64,000 bases of DNA from Oscillospiraceae bacterium (GCA_017547525.1 JAFYPL010000033.1:124001-188000); one strand, 5' to 3'; counted from the first letter of the stretch, positions 1 through 9,749 are shown. Numbers and translations are program-made. Notes: generated by a model from the letters alone, not told the origin.

Positions 1-174
1 AAAGTGACCACGGTATGTGCTGGCGAAAGAACCACCCAGCCCAAAACGTACTCTGCTGAAAGGTTTATCATATATAAGACGTGCTGTTTTTGCCAGCTTG
101 GCTGCGCCTGCAGTATGTGAGGATGAAGGGCCAATCATTACAGGACCTACTACATCCAGTAAGCTTATATTCAT
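1..174 (-). CDS. sdaAB: L-serine dehydratase beta subunit, N-terminal part (cut by window edge)
   Basis: Only the first 58 codons are inside the window; the gene runs off the left edge. The reverse-strand translation opens MNISLLDVVGPVMIGPSSSH and continues with TAGAAKLAK, the conserved opening of the beta subunit of the two-subunit, iron-sulfur-dependent L-serine ammonia-lyase, which converts serine to pyruvate and ammonia in the cytoplasm. The ATG at 172-174 has a GGAGG ribosome site about 6 bases upstream (181-186 on the plus strand). The alpha subunit gene should lie beyond the window. The gene is divergent from the next one. Identification rests on the N-terminal motif alone but that motif is distinctive. 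Confidence 0.88.
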   Translation of the reverse strand, partial: MNISLLDVVGPVMIGPSSSHTAGAAKLAKTARLIYDKPFSRVRFGLGGSFASTYRGHF

Positions 175-396
175 AAAATACCTCCGATATGTAAAAAACA
201 TATATATTTATTTTATTTTAGCACACCACTTTCTAAAAATAAACACAAATATGTTTTTTGGTTAAAAATAGCAAAAAATCAAAGATTTTTAATGCATTTT
301 ACTAAATACTTCGGATATTTAATGCTTTTAAAGTTAGATTGAATTTAGCTTACGTCAAGAAAATTTTACATATTATTTTACAAATCCAGTTGTTTA

Positions 397-425
397 TTGA
401 AGATAAATGTGTTAAAGTGTAATTT
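397..425 (+). promoter_or_regulatory. Candidate sigma-A promoter
   Basis: TTGAAG at 397-402 and TAATTT at 420-425 are separated by 17 bases, just upstream of the coding start at 444. The rest of the divergent intergenic stretch 175-443 is AT-rich, with a short AAAAATC/GATTTTT inverted repeat near 276-292 and no other feature I can support. Confidence 0.4.
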
Positions 426-443
426 AGGTAGGTATCGGAAAAT

Positions 444-1517
444 ATGAACTACAGTCAGAAAAGAAATTTTTTAATCGATTTCTGTTACTATGGCGTGTTG
501 CTGATTACTACGGCTGTGGGCGTAAAGGTTCTATGGAAATATCTTTCGCCTTTTGTCATAGCATTTCTTGTAGCATATTTACTGAAGCCCACTGTAAACA
601 AAATCAATGTCTACACAAAAATCCGCCGCAGTGTATGTGCGGTTATATGTGTGGGTGTGTTTTACACCGTAGCGATAACGGTTATTATCTTTACAGGTGC
701 ACAACTGGTGATGACAGCGCAAAATATCTTTTTTGCACTGCCGGACTATTATGCACAGGAGATTTTACCGGTGATTGAAAACGCTGTGAAATGCGTACAG
801 AATGCCCTGGTTCGTATAGACCCAGGCATTATGGATGTGGCAGAAGAATACGCTTCTCTTTTCACGGAGAAGGCAGCCAGTGCTATTTCAGATATCTCCG
901 TGTCTGCATTGGGCCGAATTTCTGCTGTTGTTACTGTGGTTCCTGGTATATTTATCAGGGTAATGTTTACTGTTGTGGCTTCGTTCTTTATATCTGTAGA
1001 TTACTACAATATTACCTGCTTTATAGCCAGACAGCTGAATACCCGACAGTTGGGGGTTCTCTACGAGGCTGAAATTTATGCCAGAAGCACAGTGGTCAGA
1101 TATATACGCTCCTATTCGCTGATATTGTTTATTACATTCTGCGAAATAAGTCTGGGTCTGAAAATAATGGGTATATCCTATCCGTTACTCACCCGGAGCC
1201 TTATAGCTGTATTTGACATACTGCCTGCAGTAGGCACGGGCGGCATAATTATTCCATGGGGTATCATAAAACTGTTTATGGGGGATATTCCGTTGGGGAT
1301 AGGAATGCTGACTTTATATCTTGTAATCACAGTCGTGAGAAACATCGTTGAACCACAGGTATTAGGAGAGTCTGTGGGGCTGCATCCGGTGGCTGCCCTT
1401 ATGGGTATGGCGCTGGGTGGTAAGCTGATAGGTGTTGCAGGGGTGTTCGGTGTACCGGTTTTTATGGTGGTACTGAAACAGCTCAACGACTCTGGTAAAA
1501 TAAAACTTTATAAATAA
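444..1517 (+). CDS. AI-2E family transporter / YtvI-like membrane protein
   Basis: A 357-residue polytopic membrane protein with hydrophobic stretches near residues 10-60, 60-85, 150-185 and a dense group from 215 to the C terminus, the layout of the PF01594 (AI-2E transporter, formerly UPF0118) family. C-terminal landmarks are SLGLKIMGISYPLL, DILPAVGTGGIIIPWGII and RNIVEPQVLGESVGLHP, typical of this family. In spore formers the YtvI branch is sporulation-linked, but other branches are antiporters or of unknown function, so the substrate is open. No strong ribosome site precedes the ATG. It is followed after 18 bases by the phosphate transporter gene and probably shares its transcript. Confidence 0.85.
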   Translation: MNYSQKRNFLIDFCYYGVLLITTAVGVKVLWKYLSPFVIAFLVAYLLKPTVNKINVYTKIRRSVCAVICVGVFYTVAITVIIFTGAQLVMTAQNIFFALPDYYAQEILPVIENAVKCVQNALVRIDPGIMDVAEEYASLFTEKAASAISDISVSALGRISAVVTVVPGIFIRVMFTVVASFFISVDYYNITCFIARQLNTRQLGVLYEAEIYARSTVVRYIRSYSLILFITFCEISLGLKIMGISYPLLTRSLIAVFDILPAVGTGGIIIPWGIIKLFMGDIPLGIGMLTLYLVITVVRNIVEPQVLGESVGLHPVAALMGMALGGKLIGVAGVFGVPVFMVVLKQLNDSGKIKLYK

Positions 1518-1535
1518 TCAAGGAGAAAAACCAAA

Positions 1536-3170
1536 ATGAGTTTTAATGATGCGTTATCGCTTTTCGGTGGCCTTGCCCTGTTCCTTTACGGTATGCACAT
1601 GATGAGTGATGGTCTTGAAGCTGCAGCCGGTGAAAAAATGAAAAAAGTTCTGGAAAAACTTACTTCCAGCACAATCAAAGGCGTAGCCGTAGGTACACTT
1701 GTTACAGCTATTATCCAGTCATCATCCGCTACTACAGTTATGCTGGTAGGCTTTGTAAACTCCGGTCTGATGGCTCTGGAAAACACTGTAGGTGTTATCA
1801 TGGGTGCAAACATCGGTACAACTATGACTGGTATCCTGATGTCTATCGGTATCGGTGATATTGCCCCTGCCATTGCTTTTGCAGGTGTAGCACTGATTAT
1901 GTTCTCTAAAGATGAAAAGAAGAACAAAATCGGTGTAATCATCGCAGGTCTGGGTATCCTGTTCCTGGGTATGAACATCATGAGCGATGCTATGCGTGGC
2001 ATGCGTGACTCACAGGCATTTATAGATCTTATCACTACACTTAAAAACCCTATTCTGGGTGTTCTGGTTGGTACTGTATTCACAGCTATCATTCAGTCTT
2101 CCTCTGCTTCTGTAGGTATCCTGCAGGCTCTGGCTATGGCTGGTCTGGTAACTCTGGACACAGGTATATATGTAATGTTTGGTTTTGCTATCGGTACATG
2201 TGTAACTGCTGTTATCGCATCTATCGGCGCAAATGCAAACGCAAAACGTGTTACTTTCATCCATCTGGCATTCAACGTTATCGGTACAGTAGTATTTGTA
2301 ATAATCTGCCAGTTTGTACCATTTGTAGCATTTGTGGAAAGTATTTTCCATTCACCTGAAGCACAGATTGCAAACGCATTCCTTATCTTCAAGGTTGTTA
2401 CAACAGTAATGCTGGTACCATTTACAAGACAGCTGGTAACTTTATCAAAGAAAGTTATAAAAGACACAGCAGAAGATATGGACAAGCGTCCATCCCTGGC
2501 AGAAAGAGCAGTTTCCATTTCCGGTTACCACATCGGTGCTTCTGCTATCGCTATCGGTCTTATCAGAGAAGAAGTTAACTACATGTACGACATTGCAAAA
2601 CGAAATGTAGCAATGAGCTTCGATGCTGTTATCAAAAACACAAACGAATACGACAAAGAAATCCGTAAAAATGAAGATGAACTGGATGCTCTCAATGCGG
2701 ATATTTCTTCCTATATTTCCGGCATACTGGGTAGTATCCCACATGCGGAAGCAGAAGTTGTAAGCGGTTACTTCAGAATAGTGGGTAATATCGAACGTAT
2801 CGGTGACCATGCCACAAACTTTGCGGACTACACAAAATTCTTCCTGAGCAAAGGCGAAACACTGTCTGAAAGAGCTACAGGCGAAGTTATGGAAATGAAG
2901 AAAATCGCTCTTGAATCCATGGCTATGCTGGAAGGCGACCGTCGTGATGATGCGGCTGTAATGCTGACAAGTGTTGCACGTGCAGAGCAGGAAATCGACG
3001 ATATGACAGATGCTTACCGTACAGCACAGATGGAAAGAATGAAAACCACTACATGTTCACCAGAAGCCAGCGTTATCTATGCTGAAATGCTTACTGACTT
3101 TGAACGTATCGGTGACCATCTGCTTAATATTGCTGAAGAATTTGCAAAAATGTACCCTTCAAAAGCTTGA
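1536..3170 (+). CDS. Na/Pi cotransporter family protein with C-terminal PhoU domain
   Basis: A 544-residue protein. The N-terminal half carries the two inverted-repeat signatures of the Na-phosphate cotransporter family (PF02690): QSSSATTVMLVGF at about residue 61 and QSSSASVGILQA near 188, between several membrane segments. The C-terminal third is soluble and helical, with two PhoU-type motifs, ERIGDHATNFAD and ERIGDHLLNIAEE. Family members import phosphate or control phosphate flux, and the PhoU-like domain is thought to regulate this. The ATG has AAGGAG 10 bases upstream. A strong terminator follows. Codon use is highly biased, suggesting good expression. Confidence 0.93.
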   Translation: MSFNDALSLFGGLALFLYGMHMMSDGLEAAAGEKMKKVLEKLTSSTIKGVAVGTLVTAIIQSSSATTVMLVGFVNSGLMALENTVGVIMGANIGTTMTGILMSIGIGDIAPAIAFAGVALIMFSKDEKKNKIGVIIAGLGILFLGMNIMSDAMRGMRDSQAFIDLITTLKNPILGVLVGTVFTAIIQSSSASVGILQALAMAGLVTLDTGIYVMFGFAIGTCVTAVIASIGANANAKRVTFIHLAFNVIGTVVFVIICQFVPFVAFVESIFHSPEAQIANAFLIFKVVTTVMLVPFTRQLVTLSKKVIKDTAEDMDKRPSLAERAVSISGYHIGASAIAIGLIREEVNYMYDIAKRNVAMSFDAVIKNTNEYDKEIRKNEDELDALNADISSYISGILGSIPHAEAEVVSGYFRIVGNIERIGDHATNFADYTKFFLSKGETLSERATGEVMEMKKIALESMAMLEGDRRDDAAVMLTSVARAEQEIDDMTDAYRTAQMERMKTTTCSPEASVIYAEMLTDFERIGDHLLNIAEEFAKMYPSKA

Positions 3171-3182
3171 TTTAAGTATAAT

Positions 3183-3208
3183 AAAAGGCCTCGGAAGAGG
3201 CCTTTTTT
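3183..3208 (+). terminator. Rho-independent terminator
   Basis: AAAAGGCCTC and GAGGCCTTTT form a 10-bp stem around a GGAA loop and run into T residues. It closes the phosphate transporter transcript. Confidence 0.92.
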
Positions 3209-3270
3209 GTTGCAATATTTCTTATTTAGTACTATATTAGTATAAAAGCCATTGTATATGGAGGATATAT

Positions 3271-4761
3271 ATGTTTGAAAAACTGGCAAAAAACAGTGCG
3301 GCAGTTATAATGCTGGTACTGTTTAGTTTGCTTTATGGTAATATATTGGTTTATAAAGGCAGTGTAAAATACATCCTGTTGGCTGTTTTTTATGCTGTGA
3401 CCATATTTGTTTTGTACATAATATTGGAAAAATCCGGTAAATTTCTCACTCCGGCCAGGACCAGAATAATCACAACGCTTATATGGGCGGCGATTGTATT
3501 CGGTGGTGGCTTTGTTGTGTACGGTTTCAGGGAATATATGATTATTGACATGAAAGAGGTATACGACAGTGCCTGGCATCTGGTAAGAAACGGCAGTCTG
3601 GGTGAACGCAGCTGGTACTTTATCCGCTGTAAAAACAACTTCGGTTTTCTGTTGCTGTCCTATCTGGTACACGAAACCGGTTTCAGATGGTTTGGCATCG
3701 CGCAGAATACGGAGCGGTCTGTAAACTTTGTCACTTATGTAAACTTTGCTTTTGTTCTGTTTGCTATGTGGCTGACAGTGTATGTAATCAGAAAAATAAA
3801 TCCTAAGCCATCAGTGCACATATTGTCACTTGTTATAGTGGGCAGCTATCTGCCATTTTACCTGTGGTCACCGGTGTTTTATACAGATACTGTCACTATG
3901 TTTTTCCCACCGCTGATGCTGTACATGTACTATAGATTCACCACAACGGACAGCGATATTATCAGGGTTATCATCAGCGCCGTGGCAGGTCTTTTATGTA
4001 TGGCAGGCTATGCGCTGAAGGGCAGTGTGCCTATACTGCTGATAGCTTTTCTCATTATGCTGGTAATCGGAACAGTGAAATCAAACTGGAAAAACACAAT
4101 TATATGCTGTGTGGCAGCGGTTATGGCTTTTGCGGTAAGTTACAAAGCTTATGACCGGTACTATTACAGTGGAGATATAGTTGATTTTTCTACCAGACAG
4201 GAAAATGAACTGCCGCTGGAACTATGGTTCCTTTTTGCATCTCATCAGCCTGCTGAATGGTATATGGAAGAATACAACTATATGCTCAGCCTGCCGGATA
4301 TAGAAACAAGAAAAGCAGAAGCAGTGCGCATGATAAAAGAAAACTATTCATCATACTCACTGACAGAACTTGTGCAGTTTATTCGTGATAAAAACATGCT
4401 TATCTGGGGTGAAGAAACCTTTACCGGTCTGGATTACCTGTACAATGCATACACCGGTAGCTGGACACACAATTTTATTATTCCTGGTTATCCGTACTAT
4501 GCGCTTTTCCGCTATCTGTGCAACTCTGTCCATCTGGGGACTTTAATGTTGTTTATACTCAGTATTTTTACAGAATTTTTCAAAAAGAAAGCGGATATTT
4601 ACACTATGGCAAAAATCACACTGACCGGTGCACTCATCTTCCTTTCTTTCTGGGAAAGGAACGCCCGCTACGTGCTGACTTTCACACCATTGATACTGAT
4701 GTGCGCCACAGAGCTCATATACAGTATTACATCGGTTTTTACGCAGAAACTGAAAAAATAA
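3271..4761 (+). CDS. Polytopic membrane protein, possible GT-C glycosyltransferase
   Basis: A 496-residue protein with about eleven hydrophobic segments from residue 12 to the C terminus and an outer loop between them (about 290-420). An early acidic loop, MIIDMKEVYDSAWHLV, follows the third helix. Its position and the aspartates resemble the catalytic loop of lipid-dependent GT-C (PMT/ArnT, family 39-like) glycosyltransferases, but I cannot prove the family from sequence alone. The ATG has GGAGGATATAT immediately upstream. It stands alone between two terminators. If it is a GT-C enzyme it would use an undecaprenyl- or polyprenyl-linked sugar at the outer membrane face. Confidence 0.6.
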   Translation: MFEKLAKNSAAVIMLVLFSLLYGNILVYKGSVKYILLAVFYAVTIFVLYIILEKSGKFLTPARTRIITTLIWAAIVFGGGFVVYGFREYMIIDMKEVYDSAWHLVRNGSLGERSWYFIRCKNNFGFLLLSYLVHETGFRWFGIAQNTERSVNFVTYVNFAFVLFAMWLTVYVIRKINPKPSVHILSLVIVGSYLPFYLWSPVFYTDTVTMFFPPLMLYMYYRFTTTDSDIIRVIISAVAGLLCMAGYALKGSVPILLIAFLIMLVIGTVKSNWKNTIICCVAAVMAFAVSYKAYDRYYYSGDIVDFSTRQENELPLELWFLFASHQPAEWYMEEYNYMLSLPDIETRKAEAVRMIKENYSSYSLTELVQFIRDKNMLIWGEETFTGLDYLYNAYTGSWTHNFIIPGYPYYALFRYLCNSVHLGTLMLFILSIFTEFFKKKADIYTMAKITLTGALIFLSFWERNARYVLTFTPLILMCATELIYSITSVFTQKLKK

Positions 4762-4781
4762 TTTATCATTTTATATAACTG

Positions 4782-4806
4782 AAAGCCCCGGTGTACCGGG
4801 GCTTTT
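4782..4806 (+). terminator. Rho-independent terminator
   Basis: AAAGCCCCGG, a TGTA loop and CCGGGGCTTTT make a GC-rich hairpin with a T tail, ending the membrane protein gene. Confidence 0.9.
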
Positions 4807-4822
4807 GTTTGTGTGTACACAC

Positions 4823-4852
4823 TGTACAACTGTGTACATATTGTGGTATAAT
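4823..4852 (+). promoter_or_regulatory. Candidate promoter of the methionine operon
   Basis: TGTACA at 4823-4828 and a perfect TATAAT at 4847-4852 with an 18-base spacer lie 34 bases before the TTG start. There is no room for, and no sign of, an S-box or a Met T-box between promoter and gene, so control of this operon must act at the promoter or elsewhere. Confidence 0.5.
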
Positions 4853-4885
4853 ACCAAAATATATTTATTGATTGCGGAGGCAGTT

Positions 4886-6637
4886 TTGAAACGGCAGATT
4901 TCATTTTTTGATGGTGCATTCGGTACCTTCTATTTCGAAAAAACAAAAGATTACAAACCATGTGAACTGGCAAATATTCATTCACCATGGACAGTAATTG
5001 ATATACATAAAGCATATATCGATGCAGGTGCACAGGCCATAAAAACAAACACATTTTCTGTAAACAGTATGATTTTTACAGACCTTATGCAGCGTAAAGA
5101 AATTATAAAAGCGGCTATGAACAATGCCGCAGAAGCTGTAGACGGCACAGATGTACAGGTTTTCTGTGACATCGGGTATATAAACAGTGATAAAGAGGAT
5201 GTAGCACTGGAATATGTGTACATAGCTAATGATTTTATCAAAAATGGCGGTGAAAATTTCCTGTTTGAAACTCTGCCTGAATTTACACCTATAGAACGTG
5301 CATTGGCGCACATAAAGGAAAAAAATCCTCAGTCTGTGATAGTGGTTTCTTTTGCTGTATCACAGGACGGCTATTCCAAAAAGGGTATATATTACAAAAA
5401 ACTGTTGCAGCAGGCTGTAGACTGTCCACATATAGATATAGTGGGGCTTAACTGCCAGTGTTCACCATCTCATATGAGAACACTGATAAAAAATCTGGAC
5501 AAACTGCCAAAGCCACTGTTGGCTATGCCAAACAGTTCATATCCGTCAGCATTCAACGGCCATATGACTTTTGATGACAACAGCGAATACTTTGCTGATA
5601 AAATGAGCGAAATTTTTTCCGCCGGTGCGGATATTATCGGTGGTTGCTGCGGTACCACACCACGCCATATTCAGCTGGCCATAAAAAATGTACAGCAGTT
5701 GAATGGTAAAAAGGAAGAAAAAACTGCACCATCACAGCTAATACAACCTAAAAATACACAGTTTACCATTCCACGGATGTGTAACAGTAAAAAAATGATA
5801 GCTGTTGAAATAGACCCACCGGTGGACAATGATATGTCATTTTCCATTTCTGCAGGGTTCAAACTGAAAGAAGCGGGTGTGGATATCATCACTGTTACAG
5901 ATTCACCACTGGCCCGTGCCCGTGCAGACAGTATTATGGTTGCGGCGAAAATCAAAAGGGAAGTGGGGATTGAAACACTGCCACATCTTTCCTGCCGTGA
6001 TAAAAACCGGATTTCCCTGAAAGGCAGTCTTATCGGTGCATCATTTGAAAATATAAACAATATTCTCGCTGTTACAGGCGACCCTATTATGCAGGATATT
6101 TTCTCCGGTAAAACAGGTGTATTCTCCTTTAATTCCTATGGTCTGATTTCATTTATAAATCAGCTGAACAGCGAAGTATTCCGGTCCACACCTTTTGCTG
6201 TTGGTGCGGCACTGAATGTAAATGTACCGAATTTTGACCGTGAACTGGCACGTGCAAAGAAAAAACTGGAAAACGGTGCTGCATACTTCCTTACACAGCC
6301 GATGTACAGTGATGATGCGGTGGAAAATTTCCGTCGTGCAGCAGCTGAACTGAATGTTCCGGTGCTGGCAGGTCTTATGCCACCGGCCAGCTATAAAAAT
6401 GCTGTATTCCTCAATAATGAAGTAAGTGGTATCACAATAAAAGACAGCTTTGTAGAAAGTCTGAAGGATAAAACCAGAGAGGAAATAGTGGAAATTTCCA
6501 CAGATTTCTGTATGGATATAGCCAGAAAGGTAAACGATGTCCGGGGTGGTTACTATCTTATGACACCTATGAAACGAGTGGACCTTACAGTAAGACTTAC
6601 TGAAAAAATCAGAGGTTACATGAATGAAAACCATTGA
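4886..6637 (+). CDS. Bifunctional homocysteine S-methyltransferase / 5,10-methylenetetrahydrofolate reductase (YitJ-like)
   Basis: A 583-residue two-domain enzyme. Residues 1-280 form a homocysteine S-methyltransferase barrel, opening FFDGAFGT and ending with the zinc ligand motif GGCCGTTPRH (an earlier ligand is in GLNCQCSP). Residues about 310-583 form a methylenetetrahydrofolate reductase barrel, with VEIDPPVD, SCRDKN, TGDP and ALNVNVPN. The reductase makes 5-methyl-THF, the methyl donor of the MetH encoded two genes downstream. I choose the TTG at 4886 because GGAGG ends 6 bases before it and the barrel begins right after; an upstream ATG at 4805 would put the promoter and terminator inside the protein. 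It overlaps the next gene by 14 bases. Confidence 0.92.
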   Translation: MKRQISFFDGAFGTFYFEKTKDYKPCELANIHSPWTVIDIHKAYIDAGAQAIKTNTFSVNSMIFTDLMQRKEIIKAAMNNAAEAVDGTDVQVFCDIGYINSDKEDVALEYVYIANDFIKNGGENFLFETLPEFTPIERALAHIKEKNPQSVIVVSFAVSQDGYSKKGIYYKKLLQQAVDCPHIDIVGLNCQCSPSHMRTLIKNLDKLPKPLLAMPNSSYPSAFNGHMTFDDNSEYFADKMSEIFSAGADIIGGCCGTTPRHIQLAIKNVQQLNGKKEEKTAPSQLIQPKNTQFTIPRMCNSKKMIAVEIDPPVDNDMSFSISAGFKLKEAGVDIITVTDSPLARARADSIMVAAKIKREVGIETLPHLSCRDKNRISLKGSLIGASFENINNILAVTGDPIMQDIFSGKTGVFSFNSYGLISFINQLNSEVFRSTPFAVGAALNVNVPNFDRELARAKKKLENGAAYFLTQPMYSDDAVENFRRAAAELNVPVLAGLMPPASYKNAVFLNNEVSGITIKDSFVESLKDKTREEIVEISTDFCMDIARKVNDVRGGYYLMTPMKRVDLTVRLTEKIRGYMNENH

Positions 6638-7289
6638 TTTTGTAATAGATAAAAAAGAAGCCCTGCGCTATGCCGGTCATAAAGGCGATGAACTGACACA
6701 GCAGGTGTCAGATACAGCCGATAAAGTTATTGCCGGATGTACAGCTGCAGTGACGCCACGCAGTGTAGTCCGTCGTTGCGGTATAGAAATAACATCTGAC
6801 GGCGTGCAGATAAAAAACAGCAGTCTGAAACTACAGGGTGAAGATATAAAAAAACACCTGACAGGTTGCAGTGAATGCTATATAATCTGCGTGACTGCCG
6901 GCAGCGGTACAGATGCATATATCCGCACAATGATGGTGCTGGACACTGTGCATGGACTTTTGGCGGACGGGGCCGGCACAGCAGCGGTGGAAAACTGCTG
7001 TGACACAGTGGAAAAACAGCTGAGAGAACAATTGAAAACGGAAGGAAAATACCTGACCTGGCGTTACAGTCCGGGCTATGGTGATTTCCCTTTCACACAG
7101 CAACCGCAGATACTGGAATTTCTGCAGGCAGAAAAATATGCGGGCGTTACCTGCACAGACAGCTGTATAATGTTGCCGTCAAAATCTGTCACTGCTGTTA
7201 TGGGTATAGCCGACAGTAAACCTGCCCATAGGGCAAACAGCTGCCGGACATGTCCGAATAAAGATAACTGCAATTTTTCCTGCAGATAA
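6624..7289 (+). CDS. Free-standing methionine synthase reactivation-domain protein
   Basis: A 221-residue protein that resembles the SAM-binding reactivation domain of cobalamin-dependent methionine synthase, here as a separate gene. Landmarks are AGHKGDELTQQV near the start, GTDAYIRTMMVLDTVHGLLADGAG split across the middle, and RYSPGYGDFPFTQQ, the SAM-site motif of the family. The C terminus ends in a cysteine cluster, SCRTCPNKDNCNFSCR, a possible metal or Fe-S site. The expected role is reductive methylation of oxidised cob(II)alamin on MetH. It overlaps the upstream gene by 14 bases and lies 16 bases before metH, so the three genes form one operon. The residues of the middle motif were checked in two adjoining pieces. 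Confidence 0.88.
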   Translation: MKTIDFVIDKKEALRYAGHKGDELTQQVSDTADKVIAGCTAAVTPRSVVRRCGIEITSDGVQIKNSSLKLQGEDIKKHLTGCSECYIICVTAGSGTDAYIRTMMVLDTVHGLLADGAGTAAVENCCDTVEKQLREQLKTEGKYLTWRYSPGYGDFPFTQQPQILEFLQAEKYAGVTCTDSCIMLPSKSVTAVMGIADSKPAHRANSCRTCPNKDNCNFSCR

Positions 7290-7305
7290 AAACGGAGAGA
7301 GAAAG

Positions 7306-9672
7306 ATGAATATACTTGATTATATAAAGGACAATATCCTGCTGCTGGACGGTGCCATGGGCACAGTTCTGCAGAACAGTGGTATTGCACCGGGTAAACA
7401 TCCCGAAGCCATGAATATTGATCATCCTGACGTGGTGGCTTCAGTTCATGATGCTTATATGACTGCCGGTTCCAAACTGGTGCTGACTAATACATTTGGC
7501 GCTTCTGCGCACAAAATGGCAGGCTGTCAGTACACACCACAGCAGGTTATTACAGCCGGTGTAAAACTGGCAAAAGAAGTGCGGAGAAAACACGGTGGCT
7601 ATGTTGCGCTGGATATAGGTCCTCTGGGTCAGTTGCTGGAACCTATGGGCACACTTACCTTCGAGCAGGCTTATGAAGATTTTGCCATGCAGGTAAAAGC
7701 CGGCGCTGCAGCCGGTGCAGACCTGGTATTTATCGAAACAATGACTGACCTGTACGAAGTGAAAGCAGCAGTACTGGCGGTAAAGGAGAACTGTGACCTG
7801 CCTGTTTTCACCACCATGAGTTTTGAACAGAACATGCACACCTTTGCCGGCACATCCCTTTCATCCATGGCCATAACTCTTGATGGTCTTGGTGTAGATG
7901 CACTGGGTATTAACTGTTCACTGGGCCCGGTGGAAATGCTGCCTATGGCAAAAGAACTGAAGAAATGGACAGATAAACCGCTGATTATAAAGCCGAATGC
8001 CGGTCTGCCTTGTCTGGTGAATGATAAAACTGTATACAACATCACAAAAGAGGACTTTGCACAGGCTATGGAAGAAATCATGGCATTGGGCGTAAACATT
8101 GTGGGTGGCTGTTGCGGCACCACACCGGATATGCTGAATTTCTTTTTTGATAAAGCAAAGCAGCATTCAAAAACAGAAGTAAAGGTAAAACAGCCGGTTT
8201 CTGCGGTATGTTCATCCGGTAAAACTGTAGTTATAGATAGTGTAAAAATCATCGGCGAAAGAATCAACCCTACAGGCAAAGCACTGTTTAAAAAAGCACT
8301 GGAAACAGGTGATATGGACTATATTGCTCGTCAGGCTGTGGAACAGATGAACGCAGGCGCCCATATTCTGGACGTGAATGTTGGTCATCTGGGTATAGAT
8401 GAAAAAGAAATGATGATACAGGTGGTTAAAAAAATCCAGTCTGTATGTAATCTGCCATTGCAGATAGACTCATCCAGCCCTGAAGTAATCGAAGCTGGTC
8501 TGCGTGTGTGCAACGGTAAAGCCATTGTAAACAGTGTAAATGGTGAAAAAGAAAAACTGGATGCCATTCTGCCACTGGCAAAAAAATATGGCGCAGCTGT
8601 ACTGGGTCTGGCACTGGATGAAAACGGTATCCCTGATACTGCACAGCAGAGAGTGGATATAGCCCGCAGAATACTGGATGCCGCCATAGAATATGACATC
8701 AGAAAAGAGGACGTATTTATAGACTGCCTCACACTGGCATCTTCTGCACAGCAGGAAGGTGCTATGGAAACACTGAAGGCGGTGGAAATGGTTACAAAAG
8801 AACTGGGACTGAAAACCACCCTGGGTGTATCAAATATTTCATTCGGCATGCCGGAAAGACAGCTGATGAATTCTGCGTTTATGACTATGGCTATGTATCG
8901 GGGTCTGTCAATGCCTATAATCAACCCTAACTCCACAGCTATGACAGATGCCGTATTCGCATTTAACCGGATTTCTGGATATGATACAGGCGGTAAAGAG
9001 TATATCAGCCGTTTTGCAGGCAGAAAAGAAACCAGACCCGTGACCAGTGAAAATTTCACACTGGAAGAGCTGATTTACATGGGTCTTTCCTCTGAAACAA
9101 AACAGGCAGTAAAATCCTTGCTGGCAGAAAAAACAGCCATGAAAATAGTGCAGGACAGTCTGATTCCTGCTCTGGATGTGGTGGGCAAGGATTATGAAAA
9201 CGGGAAAATCTTCCTGCCACAGCTGATGGCTGCGGCCGAAGCAGCTAAAAAAGGATTTGAAGCTATAAGTGAAAGCATGGCTGCCACAGGGGATAATAAT
9301 TATGAGAAAAAAGGTCCTGTAGTTATCGCTACCGTGAAAGGTGACGTACACGACATAGGTAAAAACATAGTGAAAACAGTAATGGAAAACTATGGCTATG
9401 AAGTGATAGACCTGGGCAAAGACGTAGCGCCACAGGCTGTTGTGGATGCAGTAATCGGCCACAACGCACAGCTGGTAGGACTGTCAGCCCTGATGACAAC
9501 CACAGTAAAAGCAATGGAAGAAACCATAACACTGCTGAAAAATGCAGGTAATGTTCCTGTAATGGTTGGCGGTGCAGTGCTTACTCCAGATTTCGCACGT
9601 CAGATAGGTGCTGACTATTATGCGCAGGACGCACAGATGGCTGTAGCTGTTGCCCGTGAAGTGATAAAATAA
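7306..9672 (+). CDS. metH: Cobalamin-dependent methionine synthase lacking the reactivation domain
   Basis: A 788-residue protein, much shorter than the roughly 1200 residues of full-length MetH. Residues 1-290 are the homocysteine-binding barrel (LLDGAMGTVLQ, zinc motif GGCCGTTPD). Residues about 310-560 are the pterin-binding barrel (GERINPTGK, DVNVG, IDSS, GVSNISFG). About 590-665 is the cobalamin cap. 670-788 is the Rossmann B12 domain with DVHDIGKNIV, whose histidine (about 682) is the lower cobalt ligand. It transfers methyl from methyl-THF to homocysteine. The missing fourth domain is supplied in trans by the upstream gene. AGAGAGAAAG lies before the ATG. Confidence 0.95.
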   Translation: MNILDYIKDNILLLDGAMGTVLQNSGIAPGKHPEAMNIDHPDVVASVHDAYMTAGSKLVLTNTFGASAHKMAGCQYTPQQVITAGVKLAKEVRRKHGGYVALDIGPLGQLLEPMGTLTFEQAYEDFAMQVKAGAAAGADLVFIETMTDLYEVKAAVLAVKENCDLPVFTTMSFEQNMHTFAGTSLSSMAITLDGLGVDALGINCSLGPVEMLPMAKELKKWTDKPLIIKPNAGLPCLVNDKTVYNITKEDFAQAMEEIMALGVNIVGGCCGTTPDMLNFFFDKAKQHSKTEVKVKQPVSAVCSSGKTVVIDSVKIIGERINPTGKALFKKALETGDMDYIARQAVEQMNAGAHILDVNVGHLGIDEKEMMIQVVKKIQSVCNLPLQIDSSSPEVIEAGLRVCNGKAIVNSVNGEKEKLDAILPLAKKYGAAVLGLALDENGIPDTAQQRVDIARRILDAAIEYDIRKEDVFIDCLTLASSAQQEGAMETLKAVEMVTKELGLKTTLGVSNISFGMPERQLMNSAFMTMAMYRGLSMPIINPNSTAMTDAVFAFNRISGYDTGGKEYISRFAGRKETRPVTSENFTLEELIYMGLSSETKQAVKSLLAEKTAMKIVQDSLIPALDVVGKDYENGKIFLPQLMAAAEAAKKGFEAISESMAATGDNNYEKKGPVVIATVKGDVHDIGKNIVKTVMENYGYEVIDLGKDVAPQAVVDAVIGHNAQLVGLSALMTTTVKAMEETITLLKNAGNVPVMVGGAVLTPDFARQIGADYYAQDAQMAVAVAREVIK

Positions 9673-9749
9673 TCAAAATCAGATTGTAAATACAGTCTGT
9701 AATATGGTAAAATCAAATCAATATAATACATCGGAGGCTAATTATTATT

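Noticed and set aside
17..265. Open frame of 82 codons on the plus strand at the left edge
   Set aside because: It is antisense to the sdaAB start and runs into the AT-rich intergenic stretch; the minus strand gives a clear family match.
4807..4885. S-box or Met T-box before the methionine operon
   Set aside because: Less than 80 bases separate the terminator from the start and hold only a promoter; there is no room for either riboswitch.
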